Shown: piece by piece, positions 18,164-26,693 of the stretch
Position numbering within the stretch: position 1 is the stretch's first letter
Layout of the letters: each line of letters opens with the position of its first letter
Origin: Burkholderia territorii
Lineage (GTDB): Bacteria; Pseudomonadota; Gammaproteobacteria; Burkholderiales; Burkholderiaceae
Length of the DNA stretch: 64,000 nt
Assembly (NCBI RefSeq): GCF_902833055.1
Contig: NZ_CADFEJ010000023.1
Coordinates: 1 to 64,000, forward strand
Reading direction: 5' to 3'
Program-made: the position numbers and the translations under genes
Notes under the pieces: model-generated
Seen by the model: only the letters and a program-made list of their open reading frames with translations
Database searches by the model: none
Told to the model about the DNA's origin: nothing

Positions 18164-19681
18164 ATGGATGCTTTGCAAACGGCAGTGGAGACGGCCGCGC
18201 CGTCCGGGACGGCGCTGAAACGCCGGCTGCAGAGCCGCCACATCGCGATGATCGCGATCGGCGGCTCGATCGGCACGGGGTTGTTCGTCGCGTCGGGTGC
18301 GTCGGTCGCGCAGGCGGGGCCGGGCGGCGCGATCGCCGCGTATATCGCGATCGGGCTGATGGTCTACTTCGTCGTCACGGGGCTCGGCGAGATGGCCGCG
18401 CTGATGCCGGTGTCGGGCTCGTTCGCGATCTACGGCGAGAAGTACGTCGACGAAGGCTTCGGCGTCGCGCTCGGCTGGACCTACTGGTACAGCTGGGCGG
18501 TGACGATCGCGATCGAGCTCGTCGCCGGGCAGATCGTGATGCGCTACTGGTTTCCGGCCGTGCCGGGCGTGTGGTGGGGCGTGGGGTTCCTGGTGCTGAT
18601 CTTCCTGCTGAACACGCTCTCGGTGCGCGGCTTCGGCGAATCCGAATACTGGTTCTCGCTGATCAAGGTCGTCACCGTGATCGCGTTCATCGCGGCGGGG
18701 TTGCTGATCGCGGCCGGCCTGCTCGGCAACGGGCATCCGGTTGGCTTGCGCAACTTCAGGACCGGCGATGCGCCGTTCGTCGGCGGCATGCACGCGATGA
18801 TGAGCGTCGCGCTGATCGCGGGCTTCTCGTTTCTCGGGACCGAGCTGGTCGGGATCACGGCCGGCGAATCGGAAAACCCGCGCAAGACGATCCCGCGCGC
18901 GGTGAAGCAGATCTTCTGGCGGATCATGCTGTTCTACGTGCTCGCGATCTTCGTGATCGGCTTGCTGGTGCCGTACACCGATCCGAACCTGCTGAAGAGC
19001 GACGTGACCGACATCGGCGTGAGCCCGTTTACGCTCGTGTTCAGCCATGCGGGCTTTCCGCTCGCCGCGGGCGCGATGAACCTCGTGATCCTGACGGCCG
19101 TGCTGTCGGCCGGCAACTCCGGCACGTATGCAGCCACGCGGATGCTGTACAACCTCGCGGCGGAAGGCCGTGCGCCCGCGATGTTCGCGACGCTTTCGCC
19201 GAGCGGCGTGCCGCGCAACGCACTTTACGCGACGATGGCGGTCGGCGGGTTGTGCTTCCTCACGTCGCTGACGAACAACCAGAGCGTCTATCTGTGGCTG
19301 CTCAATACGGTCGGCATCACCGGCTTCATCGCGTGGCTCGGCATCGCGGTCTGCCACTACCGGTTCCGCAAGGGCTTTCTGAAGCAGGGCTACCGGCTCG
19401 ACCAATTGCCGTATCGCGCGAAGTGGTTTCCGTTCGGGCCGCTGTTCGCGATCGCGATCTGCATCGTGATCTCGCTCGGGCAGGATTACCAGGCGTTCTT
19501 CGCCGCGCGCATCGACTGGATGGAAGTGCTGTCGATCTATGTCTGGATCCCGCTGTTCGTCGCGATCTGGTGGGGGTATCGCCGCGTGCGCAAGAGCCGG
19601 CTCGTGCGATACGAGGAGATGGAGATCGGGCCGTGGCTGATGCACCCGGCCGACGAAACGGGGCACGCGCGCGAGCGGTAG
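18164..19681 (+). CDS. lysP: lysine-specific permease, APC superfamily
   Basis: The 505-residue protein has about twelve hydrophobic segments. It follows E. coli LysP closely: RHIAMIAIGGSIGTGLFVAS, VRGFGESEYWFSLIKV, GFSFLGTELVGITAGESENP, VLSAGNSGTYAATRMLY and NTVGITGFIAWLGIA. It would import lysine with protons across the inner membrane. The start at 18164 gives the usual short cytoplasmic lead before the first membrane span, with AAGG upstream. It stands 138 bp after an Lrp gene. AroP/GabP-type specificity cannot be fully excluded, but the match to LysP is the best I can see. Confidence 0.87.
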   Translation: MDALQTAVETAAPSGTALKRRLQSRHIAMIAIGGSIGTGLFVASGASVAQAGPGGAIAAYIAIGLMVYFVVTGLGEMAALMPVSGSFAIYGEKYVDEGFGVALGWTYWYSWAVTIAIELVAGQIVMRYWFPAVPGVWWGVGFLVLIFLLNTLSVRGFGESEYWFSLIKVVTVIAFIAAGLLIAAGLLGNGHPVGLRNFRTGDAPFVGGMHAMMSVALIAGFSFLGTELVGITAGESENPRKTIPRAVKQIFWRIMLFYVLAIFVIGLLVPYTDPNLLKSDVTDIGVSPFTLVFSHAGFPLAAGAMNLVILTAVLSAGNSGTYAATRMLYNLAAEGRAPAMFATLSPSGVPRNALYATMAVGGLCFLTSLTNNQSVYLWLLNTVGITGFIAWLGIAVCHYRFRKGFLKQGYRLDQLPYRAKWFPFGPLFAIAICIVISLGQDYQAFFAARIDWMEVLSIYVWIPLFVAIWWGYRRVRKSRLVRYEEMEIGPWLMHPADETGHARER

Positions 19682-19863
19682 CCGGCCGGCGCACGGCGTG
19701 CGTGCGGCCTCGGGCCGGGATACCGTCGCGTTCGCGTAGCGTGACGGGCAGGGCCCCCGGCGCGCCGCGCGCTTCCCGATCGATTCCGCGTCCGGCACAC
19801 AACATCGAACTGCGCGCGGTTGTGCAGCCGCTACCGCTACGGCGATTGACGCGGCGGCCTGCG

Positions 19864-20589
19864 CTACTTGTCCAGTTCCGGGTAGTGCCGGAAGATTCCC
19901 ATGTCGTTGAACGGGATGCGGCGCGCCGACTCCAGATAGCGTGCGACGGGCGGATGCCGGGCAACGCGGTCGTGCAGGCCGACGAGTCCCGCGACCTTGC
20001 GCTCCGCGCGCTTCATCGCCTTCGGGAACGCATAGCGCAACCCTTCGATCAGCTGAAATATCGACAGGTCCGCATAACTGAGCGCGCCGCCGGCGATGTA
20101 GCCGCCCTTGTGCGGATTCTGCTCGAGTACGCGATCGAAGTAGCCGAGGAACTTCGGCAGGCGGTGCGCGAGGAAATCGGCCGAGCGCTCGGCCGCCTCG
20201 GCTTTCTGATCCTCGTAGTACAGGCCGCTGCCGATCGGGTGATGCGTGTCGTGGATCTCGGTGACGAAATCGGCGACGGTCAACTGAAGCTGATGAACCC
20301 ACAGCCGCCCGGCTTCGTCGTCGGGCGCGAGCCCGAGGCGCGCGCCGAGAAACAGCAGGATGTTCGCGGTCTGTCCGACGAGCACGTCGCCGGCCTTCAG
20401 GAACGGCGGCGCGAACGGCACGCATTCGGCTTTCTTGCTGTCCATCAGCCGCATCATTGCCGACACGCCCATGCCGCGCCCCGATTCGCGCGCGACGTCG
20501 ACATAGTCGGCCTCTGCCGCCTCGAGCGCGAGTCGCACATATTCGCCGCGGCCCTGAATCTCGGGCCAGTAATAGAGTTCGTATCGCAT
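19864..20589 (-). CDS. glutathione S-transferase
   Basis: The 241-residue protein has an N-terminal thioredoxin-like domain with the catalytic-type tyrosine in ELYYWPEIQGRGEYVRLALE and the gamma-Glu binding segment LVGQTANILLFLG. It also has an all-helical C-terminal domain (ALSYADLSIFQLIEGLRYAFP). The class resembles sigma/alpha-like bacterial GSTs. The start at 20589 is chosen for AGGAG just upstream; a longer frame begins 42 codons earlier without a ribosome site. It is a single gene, with a downstream cupin gene on the same strand upstream of it. The substrate is unknown. Confidence 0.88.
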   Translation of the reverse strand: MRYELYYWPEIQGRGEYVRLALEAAEADYVDVARESGRGMGVSAMMRLMDSKKAECVPFAPPFLKAGDVLVGQTANILLFLGARLGLAPDDEAGRLWVHQLQLTVADFVTEIHDTHHPIGSGLYYEDQKAEAAERSADFLAHRLPKFLGYFDRVLEQNPHKGGYIAGGALSYADLSIFQLIEGLRYAFPKAMKRAERKVAGLVGLHDRVARHPPVARYLESARRIPFNDMGIFRHYPELDK

Positions 20590-20716
20590 GCGGTGCTCCT
20601 GTCCGGTCGATGCGCCGGGCCATGCGCGCATCGTGATGGCGGGAAGGGCGGCCGCGCCGCCCGTTGCGAATAGACAGTCTAGGAGATCGCGCGGCAAGCG
20701 CGATGCTGGCCGCATG

Positions 20717-21049
20717 TCATGCGTCGCGCGCGTCGCGTTCGCCGCCTTCGGGGCCGTAGAAGAACACCCAGGTTGAAAAGTCGTCGGAAAAGCCGACGAA
20801 GCGGTGCGACGCGAAGGCGGGAACGAACGCCACGTCGCCCGCCGCGACGCTGCATTCGCGCCCGTCGACGACGAAGCGGGACGTGCCGGCGGCGATCACG
20901 TAGACCTCGTCGCGCGTATGCGGCGTCTGCAGGTCCTCGCCGCGCGGCCGGTACAGTTCGACGTCGAGCGTGCCGTGGCGAAACAGCGTCGTGAACAGCG
21001 TGCCTTCATCGTCGAGGCGGGCGAGCGATTCGTTGATGCCGAGTTTCAT
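20717..21049 (-). CDS. cupin domain protein
   Basis: The product is a small 110-residue single-cupin protein. Motif 1 is partly present in the PHTRDEVYVIAAGTSRF segment and motif 2 in GDVAFVPAFASHRFVGFS. Histidine and glutamate at these positions usually bind a metal. Function is not predictable. The start MKLGINESLARL at 21049 is the first Met that gives a normal cupin. Upstream, toward leuC, lies the 46-bp inverted repeat, which could control this gene or leuC. Confidence 0.82.
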   Translation of the reverse strand: MKLGINESLARLDDEGTLFTTLFRHGTLDVELYRPRGEDLQTPHTRDEVYVIAAGTSRFVVDGRECSVAAGDVAFVPAFASHRFVGFSDDFSTWVFFYGPEGGERDARDA

Positions 21050-21168
21050 CGTCGTGGGCTCCGGGTCGGACCGTGGGGGCGTGCGGACGTACGCCGTTTC
21101 ATCGTATGCCGGAATGCGCGTCGACGCGAACACCGCGAGCGACGGGCATCGAGATGGCCGATGCAGCC

Positions 21169-21214
21169 GTTTGGCTGGTAATGCCGATACAGGTATTGGC
21201 ACTACCAGCCAAAC
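21169..21214. repeat. 46-bp near-perfect inverted repeat between the cupin gene and leuC
   Basis: GTTTGGCTGGTAATGCC (21169-21185) pairs with GGCACTACCAGCCAAAC (21198-21214) with one mismatch. The 12-base centre GATACAGGTATT pairs almost completely as well, so the whole element folds on itself with two mismatches. An alternative short stem CAGCC/GGCTG (21164-21168 and 21173-21177) overlaps the left arm. CACTGTTTTT follows. It could be a double operator (the TGGTA/TACCA halves resemble GntR-type sites), an attenuator or a mobile repeat. Confidence 0.75.
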
Positions 21215-21322
21215 CACTGTTTTTAATGGGTTTTTTCGCTTCGGGCCTGCGCCGTGGCGCGTTCTGCGTGGCATAATCGACCGCATCCGCAAGGCTTGTA
21301 GTCACAACGACCCCGCATACCC

Positions 21323-22732
<1,410 letters not shown>

Positions 22733-22735
22733 CGC

Positions 22736-22882
22736 GTGACGGCATCGAAGCTCATCGCGCGGCTGGTTGCCGCGCTGGCGCTCGCGGGGCTGGGCTTCGG
22801 CCTCGCGGGCTGCAATACCGTCCGAGGCTTCGGCCAGGACGTCAATGCCGCCGGCAACGCGCTGCAGCGCGCCGCGGAGTGA
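22736..22882 (+). CDS. entericidin A/B family lipoprotein, 48 residues
   Basis: The frame starts at GTG 22736, 4 bp after leuC, and ends at TGA 22880-22882. It encodes a hydrophobic signal segment, a lipobox LAGC, then NTVRGFGQDVNAAGNAL, which is the entericidin/EcnAB pattern of a tiny membrane-anchored lipoprotein. Entericidins are linked to stress-induced lysis and its antidote in E. coli; the role of single copies like this is unknown. The position within the leucine operon suggests co-transcription. The start codon is the least certain part. Confidence 0.82.
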   Translation: MTASKLIARLVAALALAGLGFGLAGCNTVRGFGQDVNAAGNALQRAAE

Positions 22883-22947
22883 CATCCGCCGAGAATTTGT
22901 CGATGTGCGCCGGCTGAATGCCGGCCCTTCAACCGGATAGACGGATC

Positions 22948-23598
22948 ATGGAAAAATTCAATGTGCATACCGGCGTCGTGGCGCCGCTCGATCGCGAGAA
23001 CGTCGACACCGACGCGATCATCCCGAAGCAGTTCCTGAAGTCGATCAAGCGCACGGGCTTCGGCCCGAACGCGTTCGACGAATGGCGTTACCTCGACCAC
23101 GGCGAGCCGGGCCAGGACAACTCGAAGCGCCCGCTGAACCCGGATTTCGTGCTGAACCAGCCGCGCTACCAGGGCGCATCGGTGCTGCTCGCACGCAAGA
23201 ACTTCGGCTGCGGCAGCTCGCGCGAGCACGCGCCGTGGGCGCTGCAGCAGTACGGCTTCCGCGCGATCATCGCGCCGAGCTTCGCCGACATCTTCTTCAA
23301 CAACTGCTACAAGAACGGGCTGCTGCCGATCGTGCTGACCGAGCAGCAGGTCGATCACCTGTTCAACGACACGTATGCGTTCAACGGCTATCAGCTGACG
23401 ATCGATCTCGACGCGCAGGTCGTGCGTACGCCCGACGGCCGCGAGTATGCGTTCGACATCACGGCGTTCCGCAAGTATTGCCTGCTGAACGGTTTCGACG
23501 ACATCGGCCTCACGCTGCGTCACGCGGACAAGATCCGCCAGTTCGAAGCCGAGCGGCTCGCGAAGCAGCCGTGGCTCAACAACAAGCTGGTCGGCTGA
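22948..23598 (+). CDS. leuD: 3-isopropylmalate dehydratase small subunit
   Basis: The 216-residue swivelling domain completes the LeuCD isomerase. Family hallmarks are [19 protein letters not shown] near the N terminus, [16 protein letters not shown] and [17 protein letters not shown]. The start at 22948 (MEKFNVHTG) is standard; in-frame codons 30 bases upstream are not needed. It follows the entericidin-like gene by 65 bp. Confidence 0.97.
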   Translation: MEKFNVHTGVVAPLDRENVDTDAIIPKQFLKSIKRTGFGPNAFDEWRYLDHGEPGQDNSKRPLNPDFVLNQPRYQGASVLLARKNFGCGSSREHAPWALQQYGFRAIIAPSFADIFFNNCYKNGLLPIVLTEQQVDHLFNDTYAFNGYQLTIDLDAQVVRTPDGREYAFDITAFRKYCLLNGFDDIGLTLRHADKIRQFEAERLAKQPWLNNKLVG

Positions 23599-23673
23599 GA
23601 TTGCCTCCGGGCGGGCGCGCATGACGTGCGCCCGCCGGCCTGCCACCTACACTCATCCAGTCAGGAACAACGC

Positions 23674-24741
23674 ATGAAGATTGCAGTGCTGCCCGGCGAC
23701 GGCATCGGTCCGGAAATCGTCAACGAAGCGGTCAAGGTGCTGAACGCCCTCGACGAGAAGTTCGAACTCGAACAGGCGCCGGTCGGCGGCGCGGGCTACG
23801 AGGCGAGCGGTCATCCGCTGCCGGACGCGACGCTGAAGCTCGCGAAGGAAGCCGACGCGATCCTGTTCGGCTCGGTCGGTGACTGGAAGTACGACTCGCT
23901 CGAGCGCGCGCTGCGCCCCGAGCAGGCGATCCTCGGGCTGCGCAAGCATCTCGAGCTGTTCGCGAACTTCCGCCCGGCGATCTGCTATCCGCAACTCGTC
24001 GACGCATCGCCGCTGAAGCCGGAGCTCGTCGCGGGCCTCGACATCCTGATCGTGCGCGAACTGAACGGCGACATCTACTTCGGCCAGCCGCGCGGCGTGC
24101 GCGCGGCGCCCGACGGCCCGTTCGCCGGCGAGCGCGAGGGTTTCGACACGATGCGCTATTCGGAGCCGGAAGTGCGCCGCATCGCGCACGTCGCGTTCCA
24201 GGCCGCGCGAAAGCGCGCGAAGAAGCTGCTGTCGGTCGACAAGTCGAACGTGCTCGAAACGTCGCAATTCTGGCGCGACATCATGATCGACGTGTCGAAG
24301 GAATATGCGGACGTCGAACTGTCGCACATGTACGTCGACAACGCGGCGATGCAGCTCGCGAAGGCGCCGAAGCAATTCGACGTGATCGTGACCGGCAACA
24401 TGTTCGGCGACATCCTGTCGGATGAAGCATCGATGCTGACGGGCTCGATCGGCATGTTGCCGTCGGCGTCGCTCGACAAGAACAACAAGGGTCTGTACGA
24501 GCCGTCGCACGGTTCGGCGCCGGACATCGCGGGCAAGGGCATCGCGAACCCGCTGGCGACGATCCTGTCGGCCGCGATGCTGCTGCGCTACTCGCTGAAT
24601 CGCGCGGAGCAGGCCGATCGCATCGAGCGCGCGGTGAAAACGGTGCTCGAACAAGGCTATCGCACGGGCGACATCGCGACGCCGGGTTGCACGCAGGTCG
24701 GCACGGCGGCGATGGGCGACGCGGTGGTCGCCGCGCTGTAA
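23674..24741 (+). CDS. leuB: 3-isopropylmalate dehydrogenase
   Basis: The 355-residue enzyme oxidatively decarboxylates 3-isopropylmalate in leucine synthesis. Visible are [12 protein letters not shown] at the N terminus, the substrate arginines in [27 protein letters not shown] with the active-site tyrosine, and [15 protein letters not shown] with metal-binding aspartates. NAD specificity segment [16 protein letters not shown] is present. AGGA precedes the ATG. It is the last gene of the leu group. Confidence 0.97.
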   Translation: MKIAVLPGDGIGPEIVNEAVKVLNALDEKFELEQAPVGGAGYEASGHPLPDATLKLAKEADAILFGSVGDWKYDSLERALRPEQAILGLRKHLELFANFRPAICYPQLVDASPLKPELVAGLDILIVRELNGDIYFGQPRGVRAAPDGPFAGEREGFDTMRYSEPEVRRIAHVAFQAARKRAKKLLSVDKSNVLETSQFWRDIMIDVSKEYADVELSHMYVDNAAMQLAKAPKQFDVIVTGNMFGDILSDEASMLTGSIGMLPSASLDKNNKGLYEPSHGSAPDIAGKGIANPLATILSAAMLLRYSLNRAEQADRIERAVKTVLEQGYRTGDIATPGCTQVGTAAMGDAVVAAL

Positions 24742-24781
24742 CGCGCGCGGCAAGCAATCCGTGTAGTGAATCGTAGAAAGG

Positions 24782-24815
24782 GCGCGAACGGGCCGCGAAA
24801 TCGGCCGGTTCGCGC
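24782..24815. terminator. GC-rich hairpin after leuB (possible terminator, no U tract)
   Basis: Arms 24782-24795 and 24802-24815 pair over 14 positions with one mismatch around the loop CGAAAT. It lies 40 bp after the leuB stop and just before the candidate asd leader promoter, where a transcript end is expected. The missing T run makes intrinsic termination uncertain. Confidence 0.5.
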
Positions 24816-24826
24816 GTGGTTGGCCG

Positions 24827-24855
24827 TTGTGCGGCCCACCGGCTTTGTGTAGACT
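24827..24855 (+). promoter_or_regulatory. candidate promoter of the asd leader
   Basis: TTGTGC (24827-24832) and TAGACT (24850-24855) are 17 bases apart. A start about 7 bases after the -10 would fall at or next to the ATG of the leader reading frame at 24862, which would make that frame nearly leaderless. Confidence 0.5.
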
Positions 24856-24861
24856 CGAACG

Positions 24862-24981
24862 ATGGCGCTGATTTCCCTGATCTCCCCGGTCCTGAAACTC
24901 CACGGCAACATTGCCCGTGCGGGTACGCGCGCCATCGTCATCACGAAAACCATTACCACGAAAACGATCATTAAACGCTGA
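24862..24981 (+). CDS. putative Thr/Ile/Lys-rich leader peptide upstream of asd, 39 residues
   Basis: ATG 24862 to TGA 24979-24981 encodes a short frame. Its last 16 residues are [16 protein letters not shown]: five Thr, five Ile and three Lys. Aspartate semialdehyde, the product of asd, is the precursor of exactly these three amino acids (and Met). All four Lys codons in the frame are AAA, whereas neighbouring genes favour AAG. The pattern is like the E. coli thr leader peptide. The frame is not in phase with asd. A stalled ribosome here would cover a 7-bp hairpin. No T-rich terminator is visible before asd, so the mechanism is open. Translation is not proven. Confidence 0.6.
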   Translation: MALISLISPVLKLHGNIARAGTRAIVITKTITTKTIIKR

Positions 24982-25042
24982 TCGTCCGTCGTGCCCGCCT
25001 GTTTCCCCGCGCGGTCACGCCGGGGGCGGAAATGGCGGGGAA
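24964..25042 (+). promoter_or_regulatory. potential alternative RNA stems in the asd leader
   Basis: ACGATCA (24964-24970) pairs with TGATCGT (24979-24985) across the last leader codons and the stop. TTCCCCGC (25003-25010) pairs with GCGGGGAA (25035-25042), ending 21 bases before the asd ATG. CCCGCC (24994-24999) competes for the same 3' strand (GGCGGG 25034-25039). Mutually exclusive pairings are what an attenuator needs, but there is no U tract. Confidence 0.4.
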
Positions 25043-25063
25043 GCTCCATTCAAAGGGTTAGTC

Positions 25064-26185
25064 ATGAACGTAGGTCTCGTAGGTTGGCGCGGCATGGTCG
25101 GCAGCGTGCTGATGCAGCGCATGCAGGAAGAAGGCGATTTCGACCTGATCGAACCGGTGTTTTTCAGCACCAGCAATACGGGCGGGAAAGCACCGTCGTT
25201 CGCGAAAAACGAGACTACGCTCAAGGACGCGACCAACGTCGACGAGCTCAAGAAGTGCGACGTGATCATCACGTGCCAGGGCGGCGATTACACGAACGAC
25301 GTGTTCCCGAAGCTGCGCGCGGCCGGCTGGAACGGCTACTGGATCGACGCGGCCTCGTCGCTGCGGATGCAGGACGATGCGGTCATCATCCTCGATCCGG
25401 TCAACCTCGACGTGATCAAGGACGCGCTCGTCAAGGGCACGAAGAACTTCGTCGGCGGCAACTGCACGGTCAGCCTGATGCTGATGGCGCTCGGCGGCCT
25501 GTTCCGCGAGAACCTCGTCGACTGGATGACGGCGATGACCTATCAGGCCGCATCGGGCGCGGGCGCGCAGAACATGCGTGAGCTGCTGTCGCAGATGGGC
25601 GCGCTGCACGGCTCGGTGCAGGAGCAGCTCGCCGATCCGGCATCCGCGATTCTCGACATCGATCGCCGCGTGCTGGCGACGATGAACAGCGATGCAATGC
25701 CGACGAGCCAGTTCGGCGTGCCGCTCGCGGGCTCGCTGATTCCGTGGATCGACAAGGATCTCGGCAACGGGATGTCGAAGGAAGAATGGAAGGGCGGCGC
25801 GGAAACCAACAAGATCCTCGGCAAGCCGGCCATGGGCCAGCCGGGTTCGATCCCGGTCGACGGGCTGTGCGTGCGGATCGGCGCGATGCGCTGCCACTCG
25901 CAGGCGCTGACGATCAAGCTGAAGAAGGACGTCCCGCTCGACGAAATCAACGGCATCCTCGCGTCGGCCAACGACTGGGTGAAGGTCGTGCCGAACGAGC
26001 GCGAAGCGTCGATGCGCGACCTGTCGCCGGCGAAGATCACCGGCACGCTGACGGTGCCGGTCGGTCGCCTGCGCAAGCTCGCGATGGGCGGCGAATACCT
26101 GTCGGCGTTCACGGTCGGCGACCAGCTGCTGTGGGGCGCGGCCGAGCCGCTGCGCCGCATGCTGCGCATCCTGCTCGACAAGTAA
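25064..26185 (+). CDS. asd: aspartate-semialdehyde dehydrogenase
   Basis: The 373-residue enzyme reduces aspartyl phosphate to aspartate semialdehyde, the branch point to Lys, Thr, Ile, Met and diaminopimelate. N-terminal [20 protein letters not shown] is the NADP-binding Gram-negative type. The catalytic Cys134 is in [11 protein letters not shown], and the active-site histidine lies in [11 protein letters not shown]. Length matches the E. coli-type enzyme. AAAGGG lies before the ATG. It is followed by a good terminator, so it is probably monocistronic apart from the leader. Confidence 0.97.
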   Translation: MNVGLVGWRGMVGSVLMQRMQEEGDFDLIEPVFFSTSNTGGKAPSFAKNETTLKDATNVDELKKCDVIITCQGGDYTNDVFPKLRAAGWNGYWIDAASSLRMQDDAVIILDPVNLDVIKDALVKGTKNFVGGNCTVSLMLMALGGLFRENLVDWMTAMTYQAASGAGAQNMRELLSQMGALHGSVQEQLADPASAILDIDRRVLATMNSDAMPTSQFGVPLAGSLIPWIDKDLGNGMSKEEWKGGAETNKILGKPAMGQPGSIPVDGLCVRIGAMRCHSQALTIKLKKDVPLDEINGILASANDWVKVVPNEREASMRDLSPAKITGTLTVPVGRLRKLAMGGEYLSAFTVGDQLLWGAAEPLRRMLRILLDK

Positions 26186-26228
26186 GGATCGGATTGCGCC
26201 GCGCGTGCGTCGCCGGCGCGCGATGCGA

Positions 26229-26266
26229 AACGCCTGCCAGCCCTTCGCGGGGCGGCAGGCGTTTTT
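26229..26266 (+). terminator. Rho-independent terminator of asd
   Basis: A perfect 10-bp stem AACGCCTGCC/GGCAGGCGTT (26229-26238 and 26254-26263) is followed by TTT, 43 bp after the asd stop. Confidence 0.88.
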
Positions 26267-26589
26267 GCGTGGGTTGGCGCCGCGGCATGCGGGCACAACG
26301 CCGAACCGCTCCCCACGGAGGTGCGACGCGAGCTGTACGGAGATGCATTCGTTCGGAACGATGCGGTCGCCACAATTTTCATCGTTTGATGATCCCGTTT
26401 TGATAAAGCAGCCGTGGGTGATTGATGGTGAGGCTCGGCGCGGCGGCGTGCAATCGGTGCGCCGGTGGTTGGGGCCGGTAGCGATCGCGCCGATGCCCGG
26501 GCATGGACCGCCGCATCCACCGGCGACGAATTCGGCCGGAACCCGATCGCGTGAAGTAAACTACGAGGTTACGACGCGCAGAGTCGCTG

Positions 26590-26617
26590 AAAGCGTCGCG
26601 TTCTGCGCGACGCTTTT
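26590..26617 (+). terminator. terminator-like hairpin in the fimV leader (possible attenuator or sRNA end)
   Basis: An 11-bp perfect stem AAAGCGTCGCG/CGCGACGCTTT (26590-26600 and 26606-26616) with loop TTCTG ends in TTTT. It lies far from the asd terminator and only 77 bp before fimV. It could end a short RNA started in the gap or limit read-through into fimV. Confidence 0.6.
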
Positions 26618-26693
26618 GCATTTCTGCGGCGACTTTATTGACGCTTCCCTACGCGAATCCGAGCCGCGCCCGCGCGCGGCGATAGAGCCTACG

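Larger units (their letters stand above)
26186..26693. other. 508-bp gene-free stretch between asd and fimV
   Basis: It holds the asd terminator near its left end and a second perfect hairpin at 26590-26617, 77 bp before the fimV ATG. GTAAAC (26556-26561) lies just before the latter. I see no convincing coding frame. Long open frames crossing it lack start sites and codon character. Confidence 0.6.

Noticed and set aside
26205-26693. Extension of fimV into the upstream gap
   Set aside because: Starting at 26694 gives a proper signal segment. The extension would cross two hairpins and has no start site or family match.
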